DNA from: Shewanella profunda
GTDB taxonomy: Bacteria; Pseudomonadota; Gammaproteobacteria; Enterobacterales; Shewanellaceae
Reading direction: 5' to 3'
NCBI RefSeq assembly: GCF_023283765.1
Contig: NZ_JAKILG010000036.1
Location: forward strand, 1-51,602
Length of the DNA: 51,602 bases
Shown here: in pieces, positions 7,995 to 19,100 of the stretch
Layout: each line of letters opens with the position of its first letter
How positions within the stretch are numbered: the first letter of the stretch is position 1
Translations under genes and position numbers: made by a program
The notes under the pieces: generated by a model
Told to the model about the DNA's origin: nothing
Seen by the model: only the letters and a program-made list of their open reading frames with translations
The model's database searches: none

Positions 7995-9044
7995 ATGAAA
8001 TATTCCCGCGTATTTATTAATAGCCTGGCCTATGAACTGGCACCTGTTGTGGTTTCCAGTAGCGAGCTAGAGTCTCGTCTTGCTCCTTTGTATCAGAAGT
8101 TCCGTATTCCTATGGGGCAATTAGCTGCATTGACAGGCATTACCGAGCGTCGCTGGTGGCCTAAAGGACACCAATTATCCGATGGCGCGATTAAAGCTGC
8201 GCGTAAAGCCATTGCTGAAACGGGAATTAATGTCGCTGACTTGGGGGCTGTTGTGTACACCGGAGTCTGTCGCGATCAACATGAACCTGCCACCGCTTGT
8301 CGTATCGCTGCAGAGCTTGGGGTGTCGAAGGACACTGCGATTTACGATATCAGTAACGCATGCTTAGGGGTGTTATCGGGTATTTTAGATATTGCTAACC
8401 GTATTGAGCTGGGCCAGATCAAAGCGGGTATGGTGGTGTCCTGTGAATCGGCGCGGGATATTGTCGATGTGACTATTGATAATATGCTTGCTTCTCCGAC
8501 CATGCAGAATTTTGCCCAGTCACTGGCGACCCTAACCGGTGGTTCTGGTGCTGTGGCGGTGATTTTAACCGATGGCAGTTTACCATTGACGAATATGCGT
8601 AAACATCAATTGCTCGGCGCATCGCATTTATCCGCCCCAGAGCATCATCAGCTATGTCAGTGGGGGTTGCAGGAAGTGGGGCATAATCTTTACCGTGAGT
8701 TTATGCGTACCGATGCGGTGACCTTGCTGAAGGAAGGCGTTGAGCTGGCTAAGCACACTTGGGATCATTTCCTTGAGCAACGTAATTGGCTAGTTGAGCA
8801 AGTGGATAAAGTGATTTGCCACCAAGTGGGTGCATCGAACCGCAAACAAGTACTTAGTGCGCTCAATATTCCACCTGAAAAAGAGTTTCCCACCTATCAA
8901 TTGCTTGGCAATATGGGAACAGTGTCTTTACCTGTTACTGCGGCTATGGCCCATGATCAAGGCTTTTTACAAGCGGGCGATCAAGTGAGCTTTTTAGGTA
9001 TAGGTAGCGGTTTAAATTGCATGATGTTAGGTATTAAGTGGTAA
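7995..9044 (+). CDS. oleA: OleA, acyl-CoA condensing thiolase-like enzyme
   Basis: OleA performs the first step of long-chain olefin synthesis: a non-decarboxylative Claisen condensation of two fatty acyl-CoAs to a beta-keto acid. The 349-residue protein has the thiolase/KAS III fold. Visible active-site residues are Cys123 in SNACLGVLSG, Glu97 in CRDQHEPATA, His276 in CHQVGASN and Asn306 in LGNMGTVSLP. The Glu-to-Cys (26) and His-to-Asn (30) spacings equal those of Xanthomonas OleA (Glu117/Cys143, His285/Asn315). It is the first gene of oleABCD. No good Shine-Dalgarno precedes the ATG. The product in Shewanella is known to be a polyunsaturated C31 hydrocarbon. Confidence 0.96.
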   Translation: MKYSRVFINSLAYELAPVVVSSSELESRLAPLYQKFRIPMGQLAALTGITERRWWPKGHQLSDGAIKAARKAIAETGINVADLGAVVYTGVCRDQHEPATACRIAAELGVSKDTAIYDISNACLGVLSGILDIANRIELGQIKAGMVVSCESARDIVDVTIDNMLASPTMQNFAQSLATLTGGSGAVAVILTDGSLPLTNMRKHQLLGASHLSAPEHHQLCQWGLQEVGHNLYREFMRTDAVTLLKEGVELAKHTWDHFLEQRNWLVEQVDKVICHQVGASNRKQVLSALNIPPEKEFPTYQLLGNMGTVSLPVTAAMAHDQGFLQAGDQVSFLGIGSGLNCMMLGIKW

Positions 9045-9186
9045 AGGTGCTTTAGGTCTTTTCACTGCCATTGTTGTCGCACCCATAAAAGACTGACCTG
9101 CTGAGTCCTGCATCTTCAGGTTGTTTGGGTATAAGCTGGCTAAATCGTTATTCGCTCTCATAAATAGAATCAAGATAGGAAGCGTC

Positions 9187-10098
9187 ATGTTAGACACTCT
9201 GTTGCCCTTTAAACGCCATTTTCTGAGCCGTAATGGCAACAAGTTGCATTACATTCACGAAGGTCAAGGCGAACCCGTGGTGATGGTTCACGGTAATCCT
9301 AGCTGGTCGTTCTATTACCGCAATTTAGTTAGCGCCTTAAAAGATACTCATCAATGCATAGTGCCGGATCATATCGGCTGTGGTCTGTCGGATAAGCCAG
9401 ATGATAGCGGCTACGATTACACACTTAAGAGCCGTATCGATGATCTCGAAGCCTTACTTGATAGCTTAAATATCAAAGAGAACATCACCTTAGTTGTGCA
9501 TGATTGGGGCGGCATGATAGGCATGGGTTATGCGGCGCGTTATCCTGAGCGCATTAAACGCTTGGTTATTTTAAATACGGGTGCCTTCCATTTACCTGAG
9601 TCTAAACCTTTCCCTTGGCCTTTATGGATCTGCCGCAATACTTTGTTAGGCACAGTTTTAGTCCGCGGTTTTAATGCCTTTTCGTCTATCGCGTCCTATG
9701 TCGGCGTGAAACGCCAGCCGATGGCGAAATATATCCGTGAAGCCTATGTCGCGCCCTTTAATTCTTGGGCGAATCGGATTTCGACTTTACGGTTTGTGCA
9801 GGATATTCCATTGCGTGAAGGGGATAGAAACTTTTCGTTAGTCTCTGATATTGCAGCGAGTTTACCGCAATTTGCCCATGTGCCAACCCTGATTTGTTGG
9901 GGCCTTAAGGACTTTGTGTTCGATAAACACTTTTTAGCTAAATGGCGCCAGCATATGCCCCATGCGACCGTGCATGAATTTGCCGATTGTGGTCACTACA
10001 TTCTGGAAGATGCCAGCGATGAGGTGATCACCCATATTAAGGGCTTTATGGCGGACGATGTAGCTGAAACACCAAAGTACGAACAGGCTGTCAGCTAA
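9187..10098 (+). CDS. oleB: OleB, alpha/beta-hydrolase (beta-lactone decarboxylase)
   Basis: OleB removes CO2 from the beta-lactone made by OleC and releases the cis-olefin. This haloalkane-dehalogenase-like protein shows HGNPSW (oxyanion region, residues 35-40), the nucleophile Asp106 in [10 protein letters not shown], and the late His in [10 protein letters not shown] place the start at the ATG at 9187 (303 residues), six bases after an AGGA box. A TTG 66 bases upstream would add 22 residues with no ribosome binding site. The stop overlaps the oleC ATG by one base (TAATG), which suggests translational coupling. OleB, OleC and OleD are known to assemble into one complex. Confidence 0.93.
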   Translation: MLDTLLPFKRHFLSRNGNKLHYIHEGQGEPVVMVHGNPSWSFYYRNLVSALKDTHQCIVPDHIGCGLSDKPDDSGYDYTLKSRIDDLEALLDSLNIKENITLVVHDWGGMIGMGYAARYPERIKRLVILNTGAFHLPESKPFPWPLWICRNTLLGTVLVRGFNAFSSIASYVGVKRQPMAKYIREAYVAPFNSWANRISTLRFVQDIPLREGDRNFSLVSDIAASLPQFAHVPTLICWGLKDFVFDKHFLAKWRQHMPHATVHEFADCGHYILEDASDEVITHIKGFMADDVAETPKYEQAVS

Positions 10099-11897
10099 TG
10101 TCGACTTTGCTTGAGACAACGGGCGCGGCTTTAGATATACCCGTGGAGAAGGAGGTAAATGCTGACTCCGCCATGGTGTGTAATGCCAATATTTGCCGTC
10201 ATCTTAAGCAAGCTGCACACGCAATTCCCCATCACCTTGCGGTTGCAGTGCAAACCGCTAAAGGGGCATCCCTCGCTAACCTGCGTTATAGCGAACTTGA
10301 TTTTATTAGCTTAGATAAACAGAGCGATGGGATTGCCTTTGCCCTTAATGCCCATGGTATTACCCGCGGCATGAAAGCGGTGTTGATGGTGACGCCGAGT
10401 CTGGATTTTTTTGCCTTAACCTTTGCGCTGTTTAAAGCGGGGATTATCCCCATTCTTGTTGATCCTGGCATGGGGATTAAAAACCTAAAGCAGTGCTTTG
10501 CCGAAGCCGCACCCGATGCTTTTATTGGGATTCCAAAGGCCCATATTGCTAGGCGGTTATTTGGCTGGGGCAAGGGCACGATAAAGATATTGCTCAATGT
10601 TGATGGTGGTAAAACAGGTTTTGCTGCAAACTTGAACAGCATGGCTACTGGCGCCATGAGTTTATCGACTTTGCTGCACAATATCCCAGCGCAATCCTCT
10701 GCTCAAAAGTCGCAATATCCCATGGTCATGCTAAAACCCGATGAAATGGCGGCCATTTTGTTCACCAGTGGCAGTACGGGCACACCTAAGGGCGTCGTTT
10801 ACAGTCATGGGATGTTTGAAGCGCAAATTCAAGCGCTTAAAAATGATTACGGTATTACTCATGGTGAGCGCGATCTTGCCACTTTCCCGCTATTTTCACT
10901 CTTTGGCCCAGCGCTCGGCATGGCATCTATTGTGCCAGATATGGATGCCAGCAAGCCCATTACCGCTAATCCCGATTTTCTGTTTGCCGCGATTGATAAA
11001 TATCAATGCAGCAATATTTTTGTAAATCCGGCACTGCTTGAAAGGTTAGGGCGTGCAGGTGAACAAAAACAACATAAGTTACCTAGTGTGCAACGGGTTA
11101 TTTCGGCGGGGGCGCCAGCCACCATCGGCTCCATCGCCCGTTTTAGTCAGATGCTGAGTCCTGGCGTACCAGTGTTAAATTCCTACGGTGCGACCGAATC
11201 TTTGCCTATTAGTATGATTGCGAGCGATGAGTTATTTGCCACAACAGATGTAACTGATCATGGTGGCGGGATCTGTGTTGGCTACGCTATCGATGGGGTA
11301 AATATTGGCATTATCAACATAAGCGAAGCGATTATCCCCCAGTGGGATGATGCGTTACTGCTGAAAAACGGTGAAATTGGCGAAATAGTGGTGCAAGGGC
11401 CTATGGTGAGTCAATCCTACTATCAACGTGATAGTGCGACAGCGGCGGCCAAGATTTGGGACTCGGCGACTAATAGCGTTAGGCATAGAATGGGCGATCT
11501 TGGGTATCTCGATAATCAAGGCCGGCTGTGGATGTGCGGTCGCAAGGCTCACAGAGTCGATGCGACTCTTAAAGGCCAGTTGGTAAAGCGTTATTATTCT
11601 ATTCCCTGCGAGCGCATTTTTAACACACACCCTAATGTGAAACGCTCCGCTTTAGTCGGCGTTAAAGTGGCGAACGAGATAGAACCCTTAGTCTGTATCG
11701 AACTAGACCAATCACTGGTGTGTAATAAAAGTCAGCTGCTTTATCAAGAGCTTATTATCCTCGCTGAACAATTTTCCCAGACTCAGGGTATAAGAAGATT
11801 TTTAATCCATCCGGATTTCCCCGTAGATGTACGGCACAATGCCAAAATTTTTAGAGAAAAATTAGCCGTTTGGGCCCAAGCACAGACGAAAGGTTGA
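10098..11897 (+). CDS. oleC: OleC, AMP-ligase-like beta-lactone synthetase
   Basis: OleC uses ATP to close a beta-hydroxy acid into a beta-lactone, the third step of the pathway. The 599-residue protein is an ANL-superfamily adenylating enzyme. The phosphate loop [11 protein letters not shown] is at 222-232, the SYGATES motif at 362-368, and the late [20 protein letters not shown] region contains the adenine/hinge motif. The start overlaps the oleB stop. A weak hairpin (AAAGCT/AGCTTT, 11901-11916) and an AT-rich gap of 149 bases separate it from oleD. Confidence 0.95.
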   Translation: MSTLLETTGAALDIPVEKEVNADSAMVCNANICRHLKQAAHAIPHHLAVAVQTAKGASLANLRYSELDFISLDKQSDGIAFALNAHGITRGMKAVLMVTPSLDFFALTFALFKAGIIPILVDPGMGIKNLKQCFAEAAPDAFIGIPKAHIARRLFGWGKGTIKILLNVDGGKTGFAANLNSMATGAMSLSTLLHNIPAQSSAQKSQYPMVMLKPDEMAAILFTSGSTGTPKGVVYSHGMFEAQIQALKNDYGITHGERDLATFPLFSLFGPALGMASIVPDMDASKPITANPDFLFAAIDKYQCSNIFVNPALLERLGRAGEQKQHKLPSVQRVISAGAPATIGSIARFSQMLSPGVPVLNSYGATESLPISMIASDELFATTDVTDHGGGICVGYAIDGVNIGIINISEAIIPQWDDALLLKNGEIGEIVVQGPMVSQSYYQRDSATAAAKIWDSATNSVRHRMGDLGYLDNQGRLWMCGRKAHRVDATLKGQLVKRYYSIPCERIFNTHPNVKRSALVGVKVANEIEPLVCIELDQSLVCNKSQLLYQELIILAEQFSQTQGIRRFLIHPDFPVDVRHNAKIFREKLAVWAQAQTKG

Positions 11898-12046
11898 TTT
11901 AAAGCTCTGCAGCTTTTTCCTGCATTTTTAACGTTATATTCTGTGTTCATTTGAACAAACTTGCTTATTTTTAAGCGTTTATGCTTATTTTTAAACTCTT
12001 ACACTGACTTTTAAGCTCATATCAATGCGCTGAAATGGATGCCTAA

Positions 12047-13174
12047 ATGACGAACAATCCAATCAATAATCCGACACTAGCGCAATTCGACACACTCGAA
12101 CAAACTGCGCTTACGCAGCTTGCCCTTAAGGTAACGCATGCCTTTGTGACGGGAGCAGGGGGTTTTTTAGGTAAGGCTATTTGTTTAAGATTGTTAGCGG
12201 CAGGCATTAAGGTCACAGGTTTTGCGCGTGGGCATTACCCAGAGCTTGAAGCGCTGGGTGTTGTAATGCAGCAGGGCGATTTAGTCAATAAAGACCAACT
12301 TCAGCAGGCAATGCAGGGCTGCGATATTGTGTTTCATGTGGCTTCAAAAGCGGGCGTTTGGGGTGACCGAGACAGTTATTTCTGCCCAAATGTGAAGGGG
12401 GCTGCTAATGTGATTGCCACTTGTAAGGCATTAAAAATAAATAAATTAGTCTACACCAGCACCCCGAGTGTCACCTTTGCTGGCCAAGATGAGTCAGGTA
12501 TTGATGAATCAACCCCCTATGCATCCACATTCCTCAATTATTACGCCCACTCGAAAGCAATCGCCGAAAAAATGATGTTAGATGCTAATCAATTCGGTGA
12601 AGTGCCACTTGAACATACTGATGCAACTCAAATGATTACACCTTATGCGTTAAAAACAGTCGCACTGCGGCCGCATTTGATATGGGGCCCCGGCGATCCC
12701 CATCTTGTGCCTCGGGTACTGGAACGTGGTCGTTTAGGTAAGCTAAAACTGGTTGGCCATGAAGATAAGCTGGTCGATACCATCTACATCGATAACGCCG
12801 CCTATGCCCATGTACTCGCCGCTTTAGAACTTTGCCAACCTAAGCCAAAGTGTCAAGGTAAAGCCTATTTTTTGAGTAACGATGAGCCTATTACTATGGC
12901 AAAAATGCTCAATCTGATCTTAGCCTGTGATGGATTGCCCCCTGTTACTCGACGTGTGCCTCGAACTGTGGCCTATATCGCGGGCGCGGTATTAGAGAGT
13001 GTGTATTTTTTACTGAAGAAGCAGGAGGAGCCCATGATGACGCGTTTTGTTGCACGGCAGTTATCCTGCAGCCATTATTTTGATATCAGCGCTGCCAAGC
13101 GTGATTTGGGGTATTGTGCGCTGGTTTCTCTTGATGAGGGGATGGCAAGGCTAAAGACCTCACTTTTAGGTTAG
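12047..13174 (+). CDS. oleD: OleD, NAD(P)H-dependent beta-keto acid reductase
   Basis: OleD reduces the OleA product, a 2-alkyl-3-keto acid, to the hydroxy acid that OleC cyclises. The 375-residue extended short-chain dehydrogenase has the nucleotide loop TGAGGFLG at 35-42, a YTSTPS strand carrying the catalytic Ser/Thr region at about 136-141, and Tyr166-x3-Lys170 in YAHSK. It resembles 3-beta-hydroxysteroid dehydrogenases. It is the last gene of oleABCD, 149 bases after oleC, and may have additional promoter activity in that gap. Confidence 0.94.
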   Translation: MTNNPINNPTLAQFDTLEQTALTQLALKVTHAFVTGAGGFLGKAICLRLLAAGIKVTGFARGHYPELEALGVVMQQGDLVNKDQLQQAMQGCDIVFHVASKAGVWGDRDSYFCPNVKGAANVIATCKALKINKLVYTSTPSVTFAGQDESGIDESTPYASTFLNYYAHSKAIAEKMMLDANQFGEVPLEHTDATQMITPYALKTVALRPHLIWGPGDPHLVPRVLERGRLGKLKLVGHEDKLVDTIYIDNAAYAHVLAALELCQPKPKCQGKAYFLSNDEPITMAKMLNLILACDGLPPVTRRVPRTVAYIAGAVLESVYFLLKKQEEPMMTRFVARQLSCSHYFDISAAKRDLGYCALVSLDEGMARLKTSLLG

Positions 13175-13255
13175 GCTGCATTAGATTAAAACCTCTTATC
13201 TTTTTTAATATTTTAAATTTGTTAACGCATTGGAATGGAGGGATATAAATAATCT

Positions 13256-13489
13256 ATGGATTGTGGTGAATGTAAGACGTCGATTTTTAGGCAAAAAATA
13301 GGTCGCTGTAAGCGCTGTATGTGGCAGCTTACTTGCCTATCTGCTTTTGGCTGGCCCTTGTGGTGGTATTTCTACTGGGATACACCGCTGGACGTCAATT
13401 CAATTGCCTTACTCTTTTTTTGCTGTGCTTTTAGCGGCTTACTCATGCTGCATCTTCTGGTGCTGGTTTATCGTTATTTTCGCGACTAA
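13256..13489 (+). CDS. DUF3624 family small membrane protein
   Basis: This 77-residue protein matches DUF3624 of Vibrio and Shewanella. The N-terminal half has Cys pairs (CGEC, CKRC) separated by about ten residues and could bind a metal. Two membrane segments follow (about 26-43 and 47-70), with a WPLWWYFYW aromatic run. The GGAGG box is 14 bases from the ATG, which is long. Function is unknown. It stands alone between oleD and the TerC gene. Confidence 0.8.
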   Translation: MDCGECKTSIFRQKIGRCKRCMWQLTCLSAFGWPLWWYFYWDTPLDVNSIALLFFCCAFSGLLMLHLLVLVYRYFRD

Positions 13490-13753
13490 CGAAACGAGTC
13501 GCTTCAAGCATCTTGCCTTAAGTGTTTTAAATTCATGCTGAATCCTGAAGTTGTTTGGGTATATAGCCTATCTCTTATCTACTATCACTCACGCCTCTAT
13601 CTCTAAACTTTTAAGAAGCGAGTGGAATAAATGGCAGCATAAATGAACTTTAATCTTTTAATTTTTGCTTTTACTCTATATTTCATTATGTTGGAATCTA
13701 TTTATGGGGCTTTAGCCGCGTAAACCTGTGATTCAATCTCGTTAAGGAGACTT

Positions 13754-14740
13754 ATGGCGTTTTTTGCCACCCTACTTGTGGGTTACCCGCTTTGGGTTTG
13801 GTTAATGTTTTTTGGTTTTGTGCTAGCTCTGTTGGCATTTGATCTTGGCTTTTTACACAAAGAACAGCATGAAATTACCGTTGCAGAGAGCCTAAAGTTA
13901 TCGGCTTTTTATATCTGTATGGGCTTACTCTTTGGGGCTTGGCTCTGGTGGTATAAGAGTCCAGCGGCAGGGATGGAGTACCTGACGGGCTATTTGATTG
14001 AAAAATCATTGTCTATGGATAACGTATTCGTTATCGCGTTAATTTTTAGTAGCTTAGGTATTCCTCGTTTATACCAACATAGGGTACTGTTTTGGGGCAT
14101 TATGGGCGTTATTGTACTGCGTGCCATACTGATTGGTTTTGGTGCTGTGCTTGTTGCTCAGTATCAGGGTGTACTTGTGCTATTTGGACTCTTTTTGATT
14201 TTCACTGGTGTGAAAATGTTGTTCTCAAATGATGAACACACAGATATCCAAGATAATAAATTTTACAAGTGGTTACGCACTAAGATGCGTTTTACGCCAA
14301 CCCTGCACCGTGAGAAGTTTTGGGTACGTGGTGAGGATCATCAGTTAAGTAAAGGATGGTGGGCAACACCGTTATTTTTGGCATTGATCTTGGTTGAAAC
14401 CGCAGATTTAGTCTTTGCGGTTGACAGTATCCCCGCAATATTTGCGATTACTCAAGATCCCTTTATTGTTTACACCTCGAATATCTTTGCCATTCTTGGT
14501 TTACGTGCACTGTACTTTGCCTTAGCAGCCATGGTGCATCGTTTCGAATACCTTAAATATGCTCTATCTGTGGTGTTGGTGTTTATTGGGGTGAAAGTGG
14601 GTTTAGTGTACTTTAACCACGAGGGAATAGTGGACTTTACTATCCCAACGGCGGTGTCTCTTGGCGTGACTTTCGGCCTGTTAGTCGCTGGTGTCTTGTA
14701 TTCGCTATGGAAAACGCGTGGGCAAGAAATTGCAAAATAG
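13754..14740 (+). CDS. TerC/Alx family membrane protein
   Basis: This 328-residue TerC-family protein has about nine membrane segments and the two conserved acidic motifs of the family: EKSLSMDNVF at 83-92 and ETADLVFAVDSIPAI starting at Glu215. Proteins of this branch (E. coli Alx) are linked to manganese export and alkaline pH response. A good GGAGA box precedes the ATG. I looked upstream for the yybP-ykoY manganese riboswitch seen before alx and did not find its core, so regulation here may differ. The gene is single and has a strong terminator. Confidence 0.92.
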   Translation: MAFFATLLVGYPLWVWLMFFGFVLALLAFDLGFLHKEQHEITVAESLKLSAFYICMGLLFGAWLWWYKSPAAGMEYLTGYLIEKSLSMDNVFVIALIFSSLGIPRLYQHRVLFWGIMGVIVLRAILIGFGAVLVAQYQGVLVLFGLFLIFTGVKMLFSNDEHTDIQDNKFYKWLRTKMRFTPTLHREKFWVRGEDHQLSKGWWATPLFLALILVETADLVFAVDSIPAIFAITQDPFIVYTSNIFAILGLRALYFALAAMVHRFEYLKYALSVVLVFIGVKVGLVYFNHEGIVDFTIPTAVSLGVTFGLLVAGVLYSLWKTRGQEIAK

Positions 14741-14779
14741 TATGGGTTATTGTTGCTAATCTAATAGCCATTATGTCTC

Positions 14780-14811
14780 GGCCGTTTAGCCCATACTAAA
14801 CGGCCTTTTTT
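14780..14811 (+). terminator. Rho-independent terminator of the TerC gene
   Basis: A ten-base-pair stem GGCCGTTTAG / CTAAACGGCC with a six-base loop is followed by six T residues. Confidence 0.92.
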
Positions 14812-15228
14812 GTATTCTTAGTATGTGAATCATTAAGCTTTAAAGAGGATTTTAAAAAGTAGTACATGCTTAATTATGCTCTCCGTTTGTTCATTGACCG
14901 CTGTCAGTACAAAAGCTGCAGATAAACAATCTACTTAAAAGTGCGCGTATTCGATGGCACTTTACCATCTCGTGAATATTGAAGTTTGTGTAACTAATTG
15001 TATTTAACACGCCACATTGGGATTGGTAGCATACTTTTACTTTTCATTATATTTCAATAACAAGTGACTCAAATAGAGGCCATTTTGCTATTTTAGTGAT
15101 TAAAATTAGATGGTTTATTTTTCTGGCTTCCATTCTGTAAGTACATGAATATCTTGGTAACTACTGTAAAGGTTAATTTTATGTGATAGTTTGTCTGTAT
15201 TTTGAACTCACTGAAGCAAGAGGGAAGC
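14812..15228. other. AT-rich intergenic gap, no gene seen
   Basis: About 420 bases between the TerC terminator and the ABC ATPase start. I see no credible reading frame, RNA gene or large inverted repeat. It presumably holds the promoter of the ABC/peptidase operon. Confidence 0.6.
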
Positions 15229-16097
15229 ATGCTGACTATTTCTAATCTCACTAAAACCTATGATAACGGTGTTAAAGCACTCGATGGGGTTGATTTAACG
15301 ATTTCCAAAGGGATGTTTGGTTTACTCGGACCCAATGGCGCTGGCAAGTCATCACTGATGCGTACCATTGCCGCCCTGCAAAGTGCAGCATAGTATTTGA
15401 TGGTATTGACGTATTAGCCGATCCTCAAGCACTGCGTAAAACCTTAGGCTATTTACCCCAGGATTTTAATGTTTATCCGCGTATTAGCGCCTATGACCTT
15501 TTAGATCATTTAGCCATTCTTAAGGGCATTAATCAAAGCAAACTGCGTAAAGAGGCGGTTGAAGGATTACTGGCTCACACCAATCTTTATCAGCATAAAA
15601 ATAAAGCGGTTAGCGGTTTCTCTGGCGGTATGCGTCAGCGTTTTGGTATTGCTCAGGCATTGCTTGGTGATCCTAAATTATTGATTGTGGACGAGCCTAC
15701 CGCGGGTCTCGATCCTGAAGAACGTAACCGTTTTCACAACTTGCTGGTGAGTTTAGGCGAGGAAAAAGTGGTGATCCTCTCGACTCATATTGTCGAGGAT
15801 GTGTCTGAACTCTGTGCCAATATGGCGGTGTTAGCATCGGGTAAAATCCTGCTTAAAGGCAATCCTCGTCAATTAGTGAGTGAGTTAACGGAAAAAATTT
15901 GGACTAAGACAGTGAGTCAAGCGCAGGCGCAGGAGCTTGAAGCGCAATTGCCGGTGATTTCTAAGCGTTTATTAGCTGGGCGCACTGTGCTTAATGTGAT
16001 GGCTGAAACTTGCCCCGAAGGATTTACCCCTACGACTGCTGGGCTTGAAGATCTGTATTTTTCTACCTTACACAGCCACCGCCGTCAGGCTGCCTAA
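15229..16097 (+). pseudogene. ABC transporter ATPase, frameshifted
   Basis: The ATG at 15229 follows an AGAGGGAAG box. The first frame gives an ABC ATPase start with Walker A GPNGAGKSS at 34-42, then stops at TAG 15391-15393, 54 codons in. The rest of the ATPase continues in another frame from about 15387 (SIVFDG...). It includes the Q-loop region YLPQDF, the signature SGFSGGMRQRF, Walker B LLIVDEPTAGLDP and the switch His in STHIVEDV, to a stop at 16097. The shift implies loss of 1, 4, 7 or 10 bases relative to an intact gene. The junction lacks residues usually present between ALQSA and the SIVFDG strand, so a 10-base loss beside the GCA repeat is likely. It could be a real mutation or a sequencing error. 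Confidence 0.85.
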
Positions 16098-16109
16098 GGA
16101 GATATCAAT

Positions 16110-19100
16110 ATGTTGTTATCAATGCTTAGGTTTGAGTGGCGTTATTATTTACGTCAGCCATCTTTTTATATTGTTTCTTTTTTATTGTTTTTAATGAGTT
16201 TTCTATCTGTCGCATCTAACAATATCCAAATTGGTAGCGGCGGCGAGGTGATGAAAAACAGCCCATTTGGTATTACCCAAACCATGTTGATCATGGGATT
16301 AATTTCCATGTTTGCCGTGGTGAATTTTGTGGGTAGCACGGCGATCCGCAATCATCAGCATTTGATGGAAGAGCTGATTTATAGCAAACCCCTATCGCCA
16401 TTTGCATACCAGTTTGGCCGCTTTCTAGGCAGTTTTATTGTGGTGATGCTGGTATTTGCCTTTATCCCAATCGGTTTAATGCTCGGTTCCTTTATGCCAT
16501 GGGTCGATGCGAGCAGATTTGGGCCTTTTACGCTATCGAATTACCTTGTGCCGTATTTTTTACTCGCCATGCCGACTTTACTGCTGATCTCGACTCTGTT
16601 CTATGCGATGGCAAGTCGTTTTCGCTCCTTGATGGCGCTCTATCTGACCGCAGTGGCTATGTTGGTGCTCTATACCTTGACGGGCGAAATGGCGAGTCAG
16701 CCACAATATCGCACCATAGCCGCCTTGCTTGATCCCTTTGCGTTGCGCACCTTTGCCGAAGTGACTCGTTATTGGACCATTAGTGAGAAGAATAACCAGT
16801 TAATTGAATTCTCGGGGCTTGTGCTGCAAAACCGCGCGTTATGGTTTGGGATTGCCTGCGTGTTACTGGCAATATCGGGGATTTTCCGTCAGCCGAGTTT
16901 GACTAAGAAACGTGAGAGAAAATCCGATAAAGCGGGAACAGTCCCCAACTTAGTGTCATTGGCACAATTGGCCTTAGCGACTGAGCCCAATGGTCGCCAG
17001 CAGTTTTGGACGCGGGTTAAATTTGAAGTGCGCCAAGTGCTGTTTACAGCACCGTTTGTGGTGTTAGGGGCGCTGACCATTTTCAACTTAGTCGGCCCCA
17101 TGTTCGATGATTTTGGTTGGTATGGCACATCTAATTGGCCATTAACCCAGGATATGGTGGATAACATTGCTGGCGCGACTGGGTTATTGATGGTGATAGT
17201 GCTGATTTATTACAGTGCAGAAATCGTCTGGCGTGAACGCAGCTCAGGTATGGGGGATATAGTCGATAGTGTTCCCGTATCAAACCTAAGCTTTTGGGGC
17301 TCAAAGTTAGTGTCTGTGGTCATAGTGATGACCTTGCTCTATGTGCTCGCAATGTGTACCACAATTGTATTTCAATTGATAAAAGGTCAAGCCAATCTTG
17401 AGATTGCTCAGTACCTTATTCGACTCGGATTTTATTACCTCCTGCCGCTGTTGATGACCGCAGTGCTGGCGTTTTTCCTGCAAGTGCTTAGCCCTAATAA
17501 GTACGCAGGTATGGGACTATTTGTTGCTTATTATCTGACGACATTTGTTATGGCAAGCTGGGGATTTGGCCATAGCCTATATAACTTTGGGCAATCACCG
17601 ACCTTAATTTACTCGGATATGAACGGCTACGGTTGGGGCTTATTAAGCCATGCACTCTATATGATTTACTGGGGCGCCTTTAGCCTTATCCTGTTTGTTT
17701 TAGGTTATGGCTTGTATCACCGCGGACCGCAGCAGAGCCTTAAAACCCGTATGGGATTACTGGGTTATCAGCTTGGTTTTAGTGGAAAAGCCATTGTGAG
17801 CGTTGCTTTGGTGGTGTTTTTGGGCATGGGCAGTTATTTGTTCTACCAAACCAAAGTGTTGAATCATTATTTAACCCAAGATGAAACCACTGATCTGCAA
17901 GCCGATTATGAGAAGGCCTTTAAACAATACCAAGGCATGCCGATTTTAGTGACTACTAAGGTCAATGCGAATATCGATATTTTCCCTGAAGAGCGGAAAA
18001 TTGTCGCTAAGGTGATGTTCGAATGGCAAAACAAGTCGGATAAACCAATCGAAAAGATGTTAGTGCAGTTGCCCGAGCACACTCAGGCCGAAACGGTAAA
18101 AATCAATATTCCTAATGCTAACTTAGGTGAGTTTGATAGCCGCTATCGTAATACTTGGCTGACCTTTACGACGCCTGTTCAGCCGGGGCAAGTGGTGCAA
18201 GGGGATATCCAATTAGTACGTGAGTCGGTGGGTATTGCTGAAGCTGGTTTTGATATGTCAGTGGTTGAAAATGGCACCTTCATCAACAACTTCGAACTAT
18301 TGCCGCTCTTTGGTTATCAAGATGGTTATGAGCTAATGGATCGCCACGAGCGCCAAAAGCGCGATCTGGCCGAAAAAGCACGTACGAACAAACTTGAAGA
18401 TAGCCATTTTTACACGCAAAACTTCTTTGGCGTCGATGGTGATTTCATTCAGTTTGAAGCCACTATTTCGACAAGTGCGGATCAAACTGCATTAGCGCCA
18501 GGGTATTTGCAAAAACAGTGGCAGCAGGATGGGCGTGAATATTTCCATTATTCGATGGATAGCCCTATGGTGAACTTCTACGCCATTATTTCGGGCCGTT
18601 ATCAGGTGGAAAAAACCGAGCATAATGGTGTTGCGGTTGAGGTTTACTACCATGCAGATCACCCTTGGAACGTTGCCCGCATGATAGAGTCGGTCAAGGA
18701 TTCTATCGATTACTACACACAAGCATTTGGGCCTTATCAGCATAAGCAAATGCGAATTATGGAGTTTCCTGGTTACCGTAGCTTTGCACAAAGTTTTGCT
18801 AATACAGTGCCTTACTCAGAGCGTATTGGATTTATTACTGATTTACGCAATGAGGATAATATCGATCCTGTGTATTACGTCACCGCCCATGAAGTGGCGC
18901 ATCAATGGTGGGGACACCAAGTGGGCGCTGCCGATGTGCAGGGCAGTGCTGTGATATCCGAAAGCTTGTCGCAGTATTCGGCGCTGATGGTGCTGGAGAA
19001 AAAGTACGGCGATAAAATGATCCGTAAATTTTTGAAATACGAATTAGATAGATATTTACGTGGCCGTTCATCCGAATCCATAGAAGAAATGCCTTTGCTG

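Noticed and set aside
13347..13541. Second reading frame overlapping the DUF3624 gene
   Set aside because: Off-frame shadow of a recognised family gene and without its own start signals.
13490..13753. Possible yybP-ykoY manganese riboswitch before the TerC gene
   Set aside because: I looked for the conserved core of that aptamer and did not find it; only ordinary AT-rich sequence precedes the gene.
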